The notes: generated from the sequence alone by a model not told the origin. Counted from the stretch's first letter, positions 1 to 10,031 are shown. The stretch: DNA of 64,000 nucleotides from Anoxybacteroides tepidamans (GCF_014201465.1 NZ_JACHEP010000016.1:1-64000), one strand, 5' to 3'. Program-made: numbers and translations.

Positions 1-200
1 CGCGATCCTTTTCCGTCGACGACTAAAACCGTCCCTGCTGGAACCGTTTCAAGCGCCTCGCGGACGAGCACATTATCTTCAAATACATCGACCGTCGCAA
101 TCGGTCCGGTAAACTCTTTTTTCCCTCCGTAAGAATAGAGAGACAATTGACAAACTTGTAACTTTTCTAAATACTGATCACATAAATCCGCCGTTTTCAC
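1..200 (-). CDS. rraA: RraA family protein, 5' part only (runs off the window)
   Basis: The N-terminal ~66 residues are present; the rest lies beyond position 1. The start is GTG at 200, with an AGGGGA Shine-Dalgarno about 6 bases before it. The visible part has the RraA/HMG-aldolase N-terminus: a KTADLCD opening, a GPIATVDVFEDN stretch and a VLVVDGKGSR run near the cut. Family members are either regulators of RNase E or 4-hydroxy-4-methyl-2-oxoglutarate aldolases. In Firmicutes without RNase E the aldolase-type or an unknown role is more likely, so only the family name is secure. Confidence 0.85.
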   Translation of the reverse strand, partial: MKTADLCDQYLEKLQVCQLSLYSYGGKKEFTGPIATVDVFEDNVLVREALETVPAGTVLVVDGKGS

Positions 201-310
201 AAAAATCCCCTTCCCCTATTTTCTTTTCTTTGTTACTATTTGACACGGATCGGCAAAATCCTGCTAAAATGTACGATTTTTTAAGTTTACATAACATTAT
301 TATGATATAG

Positions 311-345
311 AACTAACGTTACCCTACAAAGAAGCAACGTTAGTT
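311..345 (+). terminator. Hairpin with T-run on the plus strand, overlapping the topB stop
   Basis: The arms AACTAACGTT (311-320) and AACGTTAGTT (336-345) enclose a 15-base loop and run into TTTTT only on the plus strand. The 3' arm contains the topB stop codon. The long loop makes it moderate, and on the minus strand no T-run follows, so its value for topB is doubtful. Confidence 0.4.
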
Positions 346-2493
346 TTTCGGAAATGAGAAGGTAATCTTTTTCTCGTTGTCATCCCATACAAGATACGCA
401 TCAAACGTTTTTTCGCCTTTTTTAAATCCTTTGATTAAATCGGTCTTGCCGTGTTGCAACAGCTTTTTTACGTTCGTTTGCGAGATTTTTTTGCCGAGAA
501 TCGTTTTCGAAATTGTGAACGTACATTTCGTTTTGCCGTAGTTCGCACACCCGTAAAACTCGCCTTTATCGATCATCGTGCCGCCGCAATATTTGCATGT
601 GCCGACCGGTTTTCCGAGCGTTGCTTTTGACGTCGTCCGCTGAATCGATGCCGTATCAAGACCGGAAAAGTTCCAGTCTTTCGACATTTCCAGCGCATCG
701 GCAACGATTTTCGCCGATAATTTTTTGACTTGTTCCATAAACACGGAAGCCGACGCCTTCCCTTCGCCAATTTCGCTTAAACGCTGTTCCCATTTCGCCG
801 TCATTTCCGGTGACGCTAAAATTTTATCGCCGATCGCCTCGATCAATACTTTCGCCTTGTCGGTCGCATATACTTGATTTTTCTTGACCTCGATATACTT
901 TCGTTCTTTCAGCATCGTAATAATGCCGGCCCGCGTTGCTTCCGTGCCGAGCCCTTCCGTTTTCGCCAACACTTTTTCCAATTCTTCGTTTTCTAAAAAT
1001 TTTCCGGCCGTTTTCATCAGCGTAATGAGCTGCCCTTCTGTATATCGCTTCGGCGGCTGTGTTTTTCCCTCTTTCACATGAACGTTTACGACATGTCCGT
1101 GCTCCCCTTCGGCAAGAGGCGGAAGAATCGCGGCATCGTCTTCATCACGCTGAACAATAATTTTTCGCCACCCTTCTTGAATTTGCTGTTTTCCTTTTGA
1201 AATAAATGTCGCCCGTCCATCCACAAGCGTCGTCACCGTCGTGTAATCAAAAATAGCATCTTCATGATGCGCCGCAAGTAAACGCTTGACGACTAAGTCA
1301 TAAATGTTTCGCTCTTCTGCTGATAATTTCGCTGGATCAGTCACTTGCTCGGTCGGAATGATCGCGTAATGGTCCGTTACTTTCTTTTCGTTAACATAAC
1401 GTTTATTATGTAAAATGGTTGCGTTAGGTAACGGAAAAAACGATTGGTATTCCGCAAACTGGCTTAATTTTTGCAAAATCTCAGGAAACGTTTCCGCTTC
1501 TCCCTTTGTCACATAGTTCGAATCCGACCGCGGGTACGATACGATTCCTTTTTGGTATAACTTTTGCAAAATATCCAACGTCTTTTTCGGCGAAAATTGG
1601 TACAGCTTGTTCGCCGTTGCTTGAAGCGAAGATAAATTAAATAAAAGCGGCGGCTGAAATACTTTTCGCTCTGTTTTCACTTCGCTCACTTCTGCCTGCT
1701 TTTGTTCACAGAACGCGGCGATTTTTTTCGCCAATTCTGGATCGCTCACCCGCGACTCATCATCTTTTACCCATTTGCCCTCATAGCGCTTGCCCCCGAT
1801 ATCGAACGTGGCGATGACTTCCCAAAACGGCTCCGGCTGAAATCGTTCAATTTCCTTTTCCCGTTTCACAATCAACGCCAATGTTGGCGTTTGCACCCGT
1901 CCGGCGGAAAAAACGTCGTTCATGCCTTTTTGTTTTAATAAAATGCTGTAAATGCGCGAGGCGTTCATGCCGACGAGCCAATCAGCGCAGGCGCGCGCAT
2001 ACGCTTCCTCGTATAACGGGCGCGTAGCTTTCTCCTCTAAAAGGGCGCGAAATCCCGCTTCGATCGCCTTTGGTGTCAACGACGAAATCCAAAGCCGTTT
2101 CATTGGCTTTTTCACGCCGCACATATGGATAATGTTGCGGACGATTAGCTCCCCTTCACGCCCAGCGTCACCCGCATGAATAATTTCCGTCACTTCAGGC
2201 TTTCGCAACAATTCTTTCACAATCTGAAACTGTTTGGCTTTCGCTTTTTCGACTTCATATTGAAAGCGATCAGGAATAATCGGCAACGTTTCAAGCTTCC
2301 ACTGCTTCCATTCCGGACGGTACCGTTCAGGAGGCGCAAGCTGCAAAAGATGCCCGACCGCCCATGTCATGTACGCCCCTTTTGGAAAAAGCTCATTCGG
2401 AAAAATTTCGATATAACCTTGATGCTTTTTTGTTTGAAAAATCGACGCCAACGTCGCGCCTTGATCCGGCTTTTCCGCGATAATGACTTTCAT
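340..2493 (-). CDS. topB: DNA topoisomerase III (type IA)
   Basis: This 717-residue protein is close to the usual Bacillus TopB length (about 727). It cuts and passes single DNA strands to relax or decatenate DNA. The N-terminal TOPRIM domain opens with VIIAEKPDQG and carries HAGDAGREGEL, the acidic metal-binding motif, around residue 107. The active-site tyrosine is in GIVSYPRSDSNYV near residue 320. A C-terminal zinc-binding segment with a CKYCGG start and further cysteines sits near residues 632-660. The ATG at 2493 follows AAGGAAG. It is divergent from the peptidase gene at 2575, so the 80-bp gap must hold both promoters. Confidence 0.97.
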   Translation of the reverse strand: MKVIIAEKPDQGATLASIFQTKKHQGYIEIFPNELFPKGAYMTWAVGHLLQLAPPERYRPEWKQWKLETLPIIPDRFQYEVEKAKAKQFQIVKELLRKPEVTEIIHAGDAGREGELIVRNIIHMCGVKKPMKRLWISSLTPKAIEAGFRALLEEKATRPLYEEAYARACADWLVGMNASRIYSILLKQKGMNDVFSAGRVQTPTLALIVKREKEIERFQPEPFWEVIATFDIGGKRYEGKWVKDDESRVSDPELAKKIAAFCEQKQAEVSEVKTERKVFQPPLLFNLSSLQATANKLYQFSPKKTLDILQKLYQKGIVSYPRSDSNYVTKGEAETFPEILQKLSQFAEYQSFFPLPNATILHNKRYVNEKKVTDHYAIIPTEQVTDPAKLSAEERNIYDLVVKRLLAAHHEDAIFDYTTVTTLVDGRATFISKGKQQIQEGWRKIIVQRDEDDAAILPPLAEGEHGHVVNVHVKEGKTQPPKRYTEGQLITLMKTAGKFLENEELEKVLAKTEGLGTEATRAGIITMLKERKYIEVKKNQVYATDKAKVLIEAIGDKILASPEMTAKWEQRLSEIGEGKASASVFMEQVKKLSAKIVADALEMSKDWNFSGLDTASIQRTTSKATLGKPVGTCKYCGGTMIDKGEFYGCANYGKTKCTFTISKTILGKKISQTNVKKLLQHGKTDLIKGFKKGEKTFDAYLVWDDNEKKITFSFPKN

Positions 2494-2574
2494 CTATTTT
2501 TTCTTCCTTTCATAAACATGATCATTTTGTGCATACTACCTGTACAATAGAAAAATAAGGAAAGGAGCTGCCAC

Positions 2575-4440
2575 ATGAAACGATTATGTTCCATCGCTCT
2601 TGCGCTATCGATCATCTTGCCTAGCGAAACGAAAGCGGCAGAAATAAAAAACGATTCGGCATACACATGGAATCTTGCTGACATTTACCGTTCCGAACGC
2701 GAATTTACAAAAGATTATACATTCGTTGCCGACACGCTTCCACTACTATCATCGTATCAAGGAAAGCTAAAGAAAGAAAGCACTGTCGCTCAACTATTTG
2801 CAGCACATGAAAAAGTAGCGCGCACGCTCGATAAATTATCTCTGTACGCCCAGCTGCAACAAGATTTGAACATCGAAGACAAGCAAGCGGCTCATTTAAA
2901 AGCAAAAGTCGAAACGCTCGCTGCCGATTACGCCACAGCGACCGCCTTTATCGAACCAGAACTTTTATCGCTTCCAAAAGAAACGCTAGTGAAATGGCAA
3001 AAAAGCAATCGGTTAAAGCCATATGCACGCTATTTTGCCGAACTACTTGAACGAAAGCGGCATACATTATCGAAAAAAGAAGAACAACTACTCGCTAAGC
3101 TTTCACCGCTCGCTGATGAGGCAGAAAACATTTATAACCATGCTGCGCGCGGCGATTACACTCCGCCAACGATGAAAGGTGCGGATGGAAAAGCGGTATC
3201 TTTGACCGGAGGAAACTTTTTAAAAGCGTTGGAACATCCTAACCGCGCGTATCGCAAACAAGCGTTTCAAACATTTTTTAACAGCTTTGAAAGGATACAA
3301 AACACGGCGGCCGCCACATTATACGCCTCTGTAAAAGCAGACGAACTATACGCAAAAGCGCGGCGGTACAAATCGGGGCTCGATGCGGCGTTATCCGCTG
3401 ATGACGTGCCAAAGCAAGTGTTTGACAATTTGCTTTCCACCGTCAACGATCGATTGCCGTCGCTGCACCGCTATATCGAACTGAGAAAAAAGGCGTTACA
3501 ATTGGAACAAGTTCATAACTACGATTTATATGTTCCGCTTGTGTCGCCATCTGTCGCTAACAAAATGAAATTTCCGATCGAAAAAGCGCAGGCGCTTATT
3601 CTGGAAGGATTAAAACCGCTAGGAAACGAATATGTAAAACAAGTCCAATATGCTTTTCACCATCGCTGGCTTGACGTTTATCCGCGGCCAAAAAAATATA
3701 CAGGCGGGTATAATACAGGCGCGTATGATACGCACCCGTTCGTTTTATTAAACTACGATCAATCGCTAGATGAGGTACTGACGATCGCCCATGAAATCGG
3801 CCATGCGATGAACTCCGTCTTTACAAATAAAACGCAGCCGTACCATTATTCCGGCCAGTCGATCTTTACGGCCGAAGTCGCGTCAACAGCGAACGAATGG
3901 CTCATGATGGATTACTTACTAAAACAGGCGAAAACAGATGAAGAAAAACTGTACTTACTGAACCAACAAATCGACCAAATTCGTGGCGCATTATATACGC
4001 AAGTGATGTATTCCGAATTTGAACAGGCCATTCACGAGAAAGTGCGCAACGGGGAAAGTTTAACCGCTGAAGAACTGAATAAGATGTGGCTTCGCTTGCT
4101 GAAAAAATATTACGGACCTGCGTATGCCGCCGATTCGGAAACAGCGCTCGGCTGGCTGCGCATTCCGCATTTTTACGACGCATTTTATGTTTACAAATAC
4201 GCCACATCACTTGCTGCGTCGTTTGAGCTCGTCAAACAAATCAAAGAAGACCAAACAGGCATGGCGACAAAGCGTTATTTGCAGTTTTTACGCGCGGGTA
4301 CATCCGATGATCCGATTCCATTATTAAAAAAAGCCGGAGTCGATATGATGTCACCGAAGCCGCTCAACAACCTTCTCACCTACTTCGACTCACTCGTCAA
4401 CGAAATGGAACAACTTTTGCACAAACAAGGGAAATTATAA
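2575..4440 (+). CDS. pepF: Oligoendopeptidase F family zinc peptidase with signal peptide
   Basis: M3-family zinc metallopeptidase of 621 residues. The zinc-binding HEIGH motif lies near residue 406 and is followed by AMNSVF, as in PepF enzymes. Unlike the cytoplasmic PepF/YjbG, this one begins with a cleavable signal: two basic residues, a hydrophobic stretch (CSIALALSIILP) and a likely AKA|AE cleavage near residue 22. It therefore probably acts on oligopeptides outside the membrane. The ATG at 2575 follows GGAAAGGAG. A bidirectional hairpin follows directly, shared with the convergent yidC gene. Confidence 0.93.
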   Translation: MKRLCSIALALSIILPSETKAAEIKNDSAYTWNLADIYRSEREFTKDYTFVADTLPLLSSYQGKLKKESTVAQLFAAHEKVARTLDKLSLYAQLQQDLNIEDKQAAHLKAKVETLAADYATATAFIEPELLSLPKETLVKWQKSNRLKPYARYFAELLERKRHTLSKKEEQLLAKLSPLADEAENIYNHAARGDYTPPTMKGADGKAVSLTGGNFLKALEHPNRAYRKQAFQTFFNSFERIQNTAAATLYASVKADELYAKARRYKSGLDAALSADDVPKQVFDNLLSTVNDRLPSLHRYIELRKKALQLEQVHNYDLYVPLVSPSVANKMKFPIEKAQALILEGLKPLGNEYVKQVQYAFHHRWLDVYPRPKKYTGGYNTGAYDTHPFVLLNYDQSLDEVLTIAHEIGHAMNSVFTNKTQPYHYSGQSIFTAEVASTANEWLMMDYLLKQAKTDEEKLYLLNQQIDQIRGALYTQVMYSEFEQAIHEKVRNGESLTAEELNKMWLRLLKKYYGPAYAADSETALGWLRIPHFYDAFYVYKYATSLAASFELVKQIKEDQTGMATKRYLQFLRAGTSDDPIPLLKKAGVDMMSPKPLNNLLTYFDSLVNEMEQLLHKQGKL

Positions 4441-4446
4441 AAGCGA

Positions 4447-4482
4447 AATAAGCCGCTTCCATTATACGGAAGCGGCTTATTT
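4447..4482. terminator. Bidirectional terminator between pepF and yidC
   Basis: A 14-bp perfect stem (AATAAGCCGCTTCC with its complement, 4447-4460 and 4468-4481) encloses a 7-base loop. T-rich sequence follows on the plus strand and A/T-rich sequence on the other side, fitting two converging genes. Confidence 0.9.
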
Positions 4483-4483
4483 T

Positions 4484-5245
4484 TTACGACACCTGTTCGT
4501 TTTCTACTCCCTTTACCGATTTCAACTGCATTCGCAAAATCAATGATTGAATGATCGAAAAGCACCCGCCGACGACCCAATAGAGCGATAAAGCGGACGG
4601 AACAGAGCTTGCCCCCATAAAAATCATAATTGGCATAATATACATCATCATCGCCATTTGCGGCATTTGCTGCTCCGTCATCGACGGCGACAGCTTCATT
4701 GAAATAAACGTCGTCACCGCCGCTAAAACCGGCAAAATAAAATACGGATCACGATGGCCAAGCTCCACCCATAAAAACGAATGCGTCGTAATTTCTTCCG
4801 TACGCCGAATGGCGTAATAAAGCGCCATAAAAATCGGCATTTGAATGAGCGCCGGTAAGCAGCCGCTCATCGGATTGACCCCATGCTTCTGATACAGCTG
4901 CATCATTTCTTGCTGTAGCTTTTGTTGTGTTTCCATATCTTTTCCTTTATACTTTTCTTGCAACTTTTGCATTTCTGGACGAAGTTTTTGCATCGCCAGC
5001 GACGCTTTGAACTGCTTTAACATTAACGGCAATAACGCAAAGCGAACGATTAGCGTCACAGCAATAATCGCTAACCCGTAGTTTCCGCCAAATCCGCTTC
5101 CGAGCATCAAAAGCAATTTTGACATCGGATAAACAAAATAATGATCCCATATTCCTTGGCTATGTTCATTAATCGGTGCATTGTTACTGCAACCGCTTAA
5201 CAGCGCTGCCAGCGTCAGTAAAACGAAAACCCATTTTTTCTTCAT
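4484..5245 (-). CDS. yidC: Membrane protein insertase YidC/OxaA (lipoprotein type)
   Basis: This 253-residue protein starts with a lipoprotein signal (lipobox LSGC, cysteine near residue 19). It carries the 60KD_IMP/YidC core: a first membrane helix with LAIIAVTLIVRFALLPL, a coiled-coil loop rich in K/Q/E (about residues 75-110), and the NPMSGCLPALIQMPIFMALY segment. It inserts proteins into the membrane with or without SecYEG. It is not beside rnpA-rpmH, so it is more likely the second paralogue (YqjG/OxaA2 type) than SpoIIIJ. It lies 21 bp after a small membrane-protein gene and is probably co-transcribed with it. Confidence 0.95.
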   Translation of the reverse strand: MKKKWVFVLLTLAALLSGCSNNAPINEHSQGIWDHYFVYPMSKLLLMLGSGFGGNYGLAIIAVTLIVRFALLPLMLKQFKASLAMQKLRPEMQKLQEKYKGKDMETQQKLQQEMMQLYQKHGVNPMSGCLPALIQMPIFMALYYAIRRTEEITTHSFLWVELGHRDPYFILPVLAAVTTFISMKLSPSMTEQQMPQMAMMMYIMPIMIFMGASSVPSALSLYWVVGGCFSIIQSLILRMQLKSVKGVENEQVS

Positions 5246-5266
5246 ATTTTGATCCTCCTTGTTTGT

Positions 5267-5548
5267 TCAATGACTGATGAAACGAACAAGGAGTGGCCTT
5301 CCTTCTTCATCGGAAACGTTCGATCGTTCCCGCACAGGGATTTTCCGTTGTTGCGATGTAAACAAGCGATGAATTGGAAACAATACAACGCAATCGTATT
5401 GATGATGATCAAATCGTTTAACATCATAAAACGTAACGTGGCCAAGAAATGCTTTATTTTTTCTATATTGATTCATGTAGCATTTCATCGCTACGAAAAA
5501 CGCACTAAACAAAAATAAATACGGCAATAAATCGAAGGGCGTTTCCAT
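5267..5548 (-). CDS. Small membrane-anchored protein of unknown function upstream of yidC
   Basis: This 93-residue protein has one N-terminal hydrophobic helix (FDLLPYLFLFSAFFVAM) followed by a basic, probably cytoplasmic tail. I do not recognise the family. The ATG at 5548 is preferred over an in-frame GTG at 5557 because the AGAGGTGG Shine-Dalgarno is correctly spaced only for the ATG. It is 21 bp upstream of yidC on the same strand. An overlapping plus-strand reading frame has no comparable start and was judged a shadow. Confidence 0.65.
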   Translation of the reverse strand: METPFDLLPYLFLFSAFFVAMKCYMNQYRKNKAFLGHVTFYDVKRFDHHQYDCVVLFPIHRLFTSQQRKIPVRERSNVSDEEGRPLLVRFISH

Positions 5549-5627
5549 CAGCCCCACCTCTCTTCATTCAACTTACATACATAAACATAACAGATTCCAT
5601 CAGCAAAGAAAAGAAGAATCTATCCAC

Positions 5628-6146
5628 TCACATCCATTGGCGCAGCAGTAATAGAAACGATCGCCACCATTCATAAAACAAATGATATTGGCTTCCTATG
5701 TAAATCAACAGCGCAAACGCTCCGTAAAACAACACGGTTTCTAACGCACTTCCCGTTCGATAGAGCGGAATTTTATAACGTTTTGTTTGAAACGGCCATA
5801 AAAGCGGCACCCCTTGAACCGACAAAAAGTCCGCGATAATATGAAACAAATATCCTAACACAAATCCGATCGAAAATGTAGAAGACGATTCAACCATCAC
5901 AATGAAAGCAATGACTGCCCATACAAACAGCGAATGCGTCATGCCCCGATGCCCAAACGCTTCCTTCACTTTATGAGACATTCCGAGCGAACGCCGTCCG
6001 ACATACGACTTCGGCTCATCAATATCTGGAAGCAAACTCCCTATGATGATTCCCGCCGTATAGCTCGCGGTAAACGGCAAGGGCGTGTATGCTGCCGTTA
6101 CCGCTCCAATACAGAGCGACGTCATAATATGTGAATGATAACGCAA
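5628..6146 (-). CDS. YdjM/DUF457 family membrane-bound metal-dependent hydrolase
   Basis: This 172-residue protein matches the YdjM (LexA-binding, DUF457) family. The conserved elements visible are SLLPDIDEPKS near residue 40, FGHRGMTHSLF near residue 65 and a GYLFHIIADFLS segment, all rich in His and Asp as for a metal site. Several hydrophobic helices separate them. The biochemical role of the family is unsettled. The gene is divergent from narG, with the narG promoter region between them. The ATG at 6146 is the first in-frame start that keeps all family motifs. Confidence 0.85.
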   Translation of the reverse strand: MRYHSHIMTSLCIGAVTAAYTPLPFTASYTAGIIIGSLLPDIDEPKSYVGRRSLGMSHKVKEAFGHRGMTHSLFVWAVIAFIVMVESSSTFSIGFVLGYLFHIIADFLSVQGVPLLWPFQTKRYKIPLYRTGSALETVLFYGAFALLIYIGSQYHLFYEWWRSFLLLLRQWM

Positions 6147-6264
6147 TTTTCATCACCTGCAACATACTTTTGTTTATTATATCACAAAAAGAATATTTGT
6201 TCGTTTTTTTAACATTGTTTAATTTTTCGTCACCTTTTGACAGATTTGTGACAATCACGCAAAG

Positions 6265-6307
6265 TGTGATGAAGTTAACATCGATTCGTTTTCAATATGT
6301 TTATAGT
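6265..6307 (+). promoter_or_regulatory. narG promoter with FNR-type box at -41.5
   Basis: The dyad TGTGA-N6-TAACA (6265-6280) differs by one base from the FNR/CRP-type consensus TGTGA-N6-TCACA. A -10 element TATAGT lies at 6302-6307, giving an inferred start at 6314 and placing the dyad centre (6272.5) exactly 41.5 bp upstream, the class II activator position. No good -35 hexamer is visible, as expected for an activator-dependent promoter. Confidence 0.7.
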
Positions 6308-6344
6308 AAAATTATACAAATTGATTTTCAAGGAGTGAAACGAT

Positions 6345-9300
6345 GTGAACAAGAAAAAATCTCCGTTTTTCAACCGTTTCAAATATATTCAGCCAATTGA
6401 ACGGTATGCGAACAACCATAGTGAAGTGACGTATGGCGACCGTGATTGGGAAAACGCTTACCGTCGCAGATGGCAGCACGATAAAGTCGTTCGTTCGACA
6501 CATGGGGTCAACTGTACAGGATCTTGCAGCTGGAATATTTACGTGAAAGACGGCATCGTTACGTGGGAAGGCCAACAGCTCGACTATCCGTCGACAGGAC
6601 CTGACATGCCGGATTTTGAACCGCGCGGCTGTCCTCGCGGCGCAAGCTTTTCATGGTACATTTACAGTCCTCTCCGCGTCAAATATCCATATGTACGCGG
6701 CGTGTTGATGGATATGTGGAAAGAAGCATTAAAAGAGCATAAAAATCCGCTTGATGCATGGAAAAGCATTGTCGAAAATCCGGAAAAAGCAAAGCGTTAT
6801 AAACAAGCGCGCGGAAAAGGCGGATTCGTTCGCGCCGAATGGGACGAAGCATTAAAGCTTGTCGCAACTTCTCTTTTATATACGGTCATGAAGTACGGTC
6901 CTGACCGCAACGTTGGGTTTTCGCCGATTCCGGCGATGTCGATGGTCAGCCATGCAGCTGGGGCACGCTTTATGTCATTGATGGGCGGGCCGATTTTAAG
7001 TTTTTACGATTGGTATGCCGACTTGCCTCCTGCTTCGCCGCAAATATGGGGCGATCAAACCGATGTTCCTGAATCGAGCGACTGGTACAACTCCGGCTAC
7101 ATTATTACATGGGGCTCAAACGTTCCGATGACGCGCACACCAGATGCCCACTTCTTAGCGGAAGTGCGCTACAAAGGCACAAAAGTCGTTTCGATCAGCC
7201 CTGATTTCGCAGAATCGACTAAATTTGCGGATGACTGGATGAGCGTTAAACAAGGAACAGACGGTGCCCTCGCGATGGCAATGGGACACGTCATCTTAAA
7301 AGAATTTTACGTTGACCGTCAAGTCGACTACTTTATCCGTTACGCAAAACAATATACCGACTTCCCGTTCCTTGTCACATTGCAAAAGCAAGAAAACGGC
7401 CAATTCGTTGCCGACCGTTTCTTAAACGCGAACGATATCGGCCGCCAAACAACAAACGGCGAATGGAAACCGGCGCTTTGGAACGATGCCACGAATACAT
7501 TTGCGGTTCCAAACGGCACGATAGGTTCTCGCTGGGAAGATAAAGGAAAATGGAACTTGCATTTAGTCGACGAACAAACAGAAGAACCGATCGATCCTCG
7601 CCTTTCGTTGTTAGGAATCGAAGACGAAATTGCAACGGTGCAAATTCCGTACTTCTCTCATGACGGAAATAAAATTCTCGAACGGGCTGTTCCGATGAAA
7701 AAAGTGCAGACAGAAACAGGTGAATTATATGTCACAACCGTCTATGACTTAATTCTTGCCAACTACGGTGTTGACCGTGGCATCGGCGGAACGGTCGCCA
7801 AAACGTTCGACGACCCGATTCCGTTCACTCCGGCATGGCAAGAAGCGATCACCGGCGTCAAACGCAAACTCGCCATCAAAATCGCCCGTGAATTTGCGCA
7901 AAACGCCATCGACACAAACGGTCGGTCGATGATTATCGTCGGAGCTGGAATTAACCACTGGTTTAACTCCGATACAATTTACCGCGCCGTACTGAACCTT
8001 GTCTTATTCGTCGGAGCGCAAGGAGTCAACGGCGGCGGCTGGGCTCACTACGTCGGCCAAGAAAAACTAAGACCAGCAGAAGGATGGCAAAACATCGCCA
8101 CTGCCCGCGACTGGCAAATGCCACCGAAACTGCAAAACGGAACGTCGTTCTTCTATTTCGCAACCGATCAATGGCGCTATGAAGAAACGCCGGTAGGCGA
8201 ACTTGTATCGCCAGTTGTAAAAGAAGCTCGCTACCAACATTATGCGGACTATAACGTGCTTGCTGCTCGCCTTGGCTGGCTGCCGTCTTACCCGACGTTT
8301 GAAAAGAGCGGCATTGACCTTTACAACGAAGCAGTGCAAGCGGGAGCGAAAACACCGGAAGAAGTCGGTAAATATATCGCCACCCAATTGAAAGAGAAAA
8401 AATTGCACTTTGCGATTGAAGACCCAGATAACGAGAAAAACTTCCCGAGAAACTTAATCGTTTGGCGGGCCAACTTAATCTCAAGCTCGGGTAAAGGTCA
8501 CGAATATTTCTTAAAACATTTGCTTGGCACGACAAACGGTCTTATGAACGATGACTACGACAGCTTGCGCCCGGAAGAAATTACATGGCGCGACCAAGCA
8601 CCGGAAGGAAAACTCGATTTACTTATTAACTTAGATTTCCGCATGGCTGGAACGGCTCTTTATTCAGATGTCGTTTTACCTGCTGCTACATGGTATGAAA
8701 AACACGACTTAAGCAGCACAGACATGCATCCGTTTATTCATCCGTTTAATCCGGCGATTTCGGTGCCATGGGAAGCGCGGTCTGACTGGGAAATTTTCAA
8801 ATCGCTCGCCAAAGCGGTGTCGGAGCTGGCGAAAGAACTAAATATGAAACCGATTAAAGAAGTCGTCGCAACGCCGATTCTCCACGATACACCGCAAGAA
8901 TTGGCGCAACCGCTCGGAAAAGTAAAAGATTGGAGCAAAGGCGAATGCGAACCGATTCCAGGAAAGACAATGCCGCAAATCCACGTCGTCGAACGCGATT
9001 ATACGCAGCTGTTCGACAAAATGACAGCACTTGGCCCGAACATCGCCAAACTGCCATACGGCATTAAAGGCATTAACTGGTCGGCGCAAGAAGAATATGA
9101 AAAGTTGAAAAAAGTGTTAGGAACTGTCCAAAAAGCGAGCATCGCCGATGGCTGCCCGGATATGAGCGAAGCGAAAAAAGTCGCAGAAGCAATTTTAACA
9201 TTGTCATCTACCACAAACGGAAAAGTCGCGGTGAAAGCATGGGAAGCACTAGAGAAGAAAACAAGTCTTGAATTAAAAGACTTAGCAAGCGAGCGCGAAG

Positions 9301-10031
9301 AAGAATGCTTCACGTTTGAACAAATTACAGCACAGCCAAAGCCCGTCATCACCTCCCCTGCTTTCAGCGGTTCGGAAAAAGGAGGTAGACGTTATTCACC
9401 GTTTACAACGAACGTCGAGCGGCTCATTCCGTGGCGGACGTTAACAGGACGGCAATCGTTCTATGTCGATCATGAATTAATGCAAGAGTTTGGCGAAACG
9501 ATGGCAACGTTTAAACCGATTTTACAGCATAAGCCGTTCAAAAAAGGCCGTCCGCAAGTAGAAGGAAAAGAAATTACGTTGAACTATTTAACACCGCATA
9601 ATAAATGGTCTGTCCATAGCATGTATTTCGATTCGCAGCCAATGCTTACCCTATTTCGCGGCGGACCGACGATTTGGTTGAACAAAGACGATGCGGAAGA
9701 AGCGGGCATCAAAGATAACGATTGGATCGAATGTTTCAACCGAAACGGTGTCGTCGTGGCACGCGCAGTCGTTTCACATCGGATGCCAAGAGGAATGGCG
9801 TTTATGCACCATGCACAAGATCGTCATATTAACGTGCCTGGTACGAAATTAACAAACAACCGCGGCGGTACGCATAACAGCCCGACACGCATCCATGTCA
9901 AACCGACCCATATGATCGGCGGCTACGCGCAGCTAAGCTACGGCTTTAACTATTACGGCCCGACCGGCAACCAGCGCGACTTGAACGTCATTATCCGCAA
10001 ATTGAAGGAGGTTGATTGGCTTGAAGATTAA
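6345..10031 (+). CDS. narG: Respiratory nitrate reductase alpha subunit NarG
   Basis: This 1228-residue molybdenum catalytic subunit reduces nitrate to nitrite on the inner face of the membrane. The unusual His/Cys ligand set of its Fe-S cluster FS0 is present as H53, C57, C61 and C96. The conserved YNSGYIITWGSNVPMTRTPD stretch follows near residue 247. The start is GTG at 6345 with AAGGAGTG before it; the overlapping ATG at 6343 is followed at once by TGA and cannot be used. It heads narGHJI; the narH start lies inside its 3' end. Confidence 0.97.
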   Translation: MNKKKSPFFNRFKYIQPIERYANNHSEVTYGDRDWENAYRRRWQHDKVVRSTHGVNCTGSCSWNIYVKDGIVTWEGQQLDYPSTGPDMPDFEPRGCPRGASFSWYIYSPLRVKYPYVRGVLMDMWKEALKEHKNPLDAWKSIVENPEKAKRYKQARGKGGFVRAEWDEALKLVATSLLYTVMKYGPDRNVGFSPIPAMSMVSHAAGARFMSLMGGPILSFYDWYADLPPASPQIWGDQTDVPESSDWYNSGYIITWGSNVPMTRTPDAHFLAEVRYKGTKVVSISPDFAESTKFADDWMSVKQGTDGALAMAMGHVILKEFYVDRQVDYFIRYAKQYTDFPFLVTLQKQENGQFVADRFLNANDIGRQTTNGEWKPALWNDATNTFAVPNGTIGSRWEDKGKWNLHLVDEQTEEPIDPRLSLLGIEDEIATVQIPYFSHDGNKILERAVPMKKVQTETGELYVTTVYDLILANYGVDRGIGGTVAKTFDDPIPFTPAWQEAITGVKRKLAIKIAREFAQNAIDTNGRSMIIVGAGINHWFNSDTIYRAVLNLVLFVGAQGVNGGGWAHYVGQEKLRPAEGWQNIATARDWQMPPKLQNGTSFFYFATDQWRYEETPVGELVSPVVKEARYQHYADYNVLAARLGWLPSYPTFEKSGIDLYNEAVQAGAKTPEEVGKYIATQLKEKKLHFAIEDPDNEKNFPRNLIVWRANLISSSGKGHEYFLKHLLGTTNGLMNDDYDSLRPEEITWRDQAPEGKLDLLINLDFRMAGTALYSDVVLPAATWYEKHDLSSTDMHPFIHPFNPAISVPWEARSDWEIFKSLAKAVSELAKELNMKPIKEVVATPILHDTPQELAQPLGKVKDWSKGECEPIPGKTMPQIHVVERDYTQLFDKMTALGPNIAKLPYGIKGINWSAQEEYEKLKKVLGTVQKASIADGCPDMSEAKKVAEAILTLSSTTNGKVAVKAWEALEKKTSLELKDLASEREEECFTFEQITAQPKPVITSPAFSGSEKGGRRYSPFTTNVERLIPWRTLTGRQSFYVDHELMQEFGETMATFKPILQHKPFKKGRPQVEGKEITLNYLTPHNKWSVHSMYFDSQPMLTLFRGGPTIWLNKDDAEEAGIKDNDWIECFNRNGVVVARAVVSHRMPRGMAFMHHAQDRHINVPGTKLTNNRGGTHNSPTRIHVKPTHMIGGYAQLSYGFNYYGPTGNQRDLNVIIRKLKEVDWLED

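Noticed and set aside
5249-5518. Plus-strand frame of 89 codons opposite the small gene before yidC
   Set aside because: The minus-strand frame has a well-spaced Shine-Dalgarno, an N-terminal helix and operon spacing to yidC; the plus frame has none of these.
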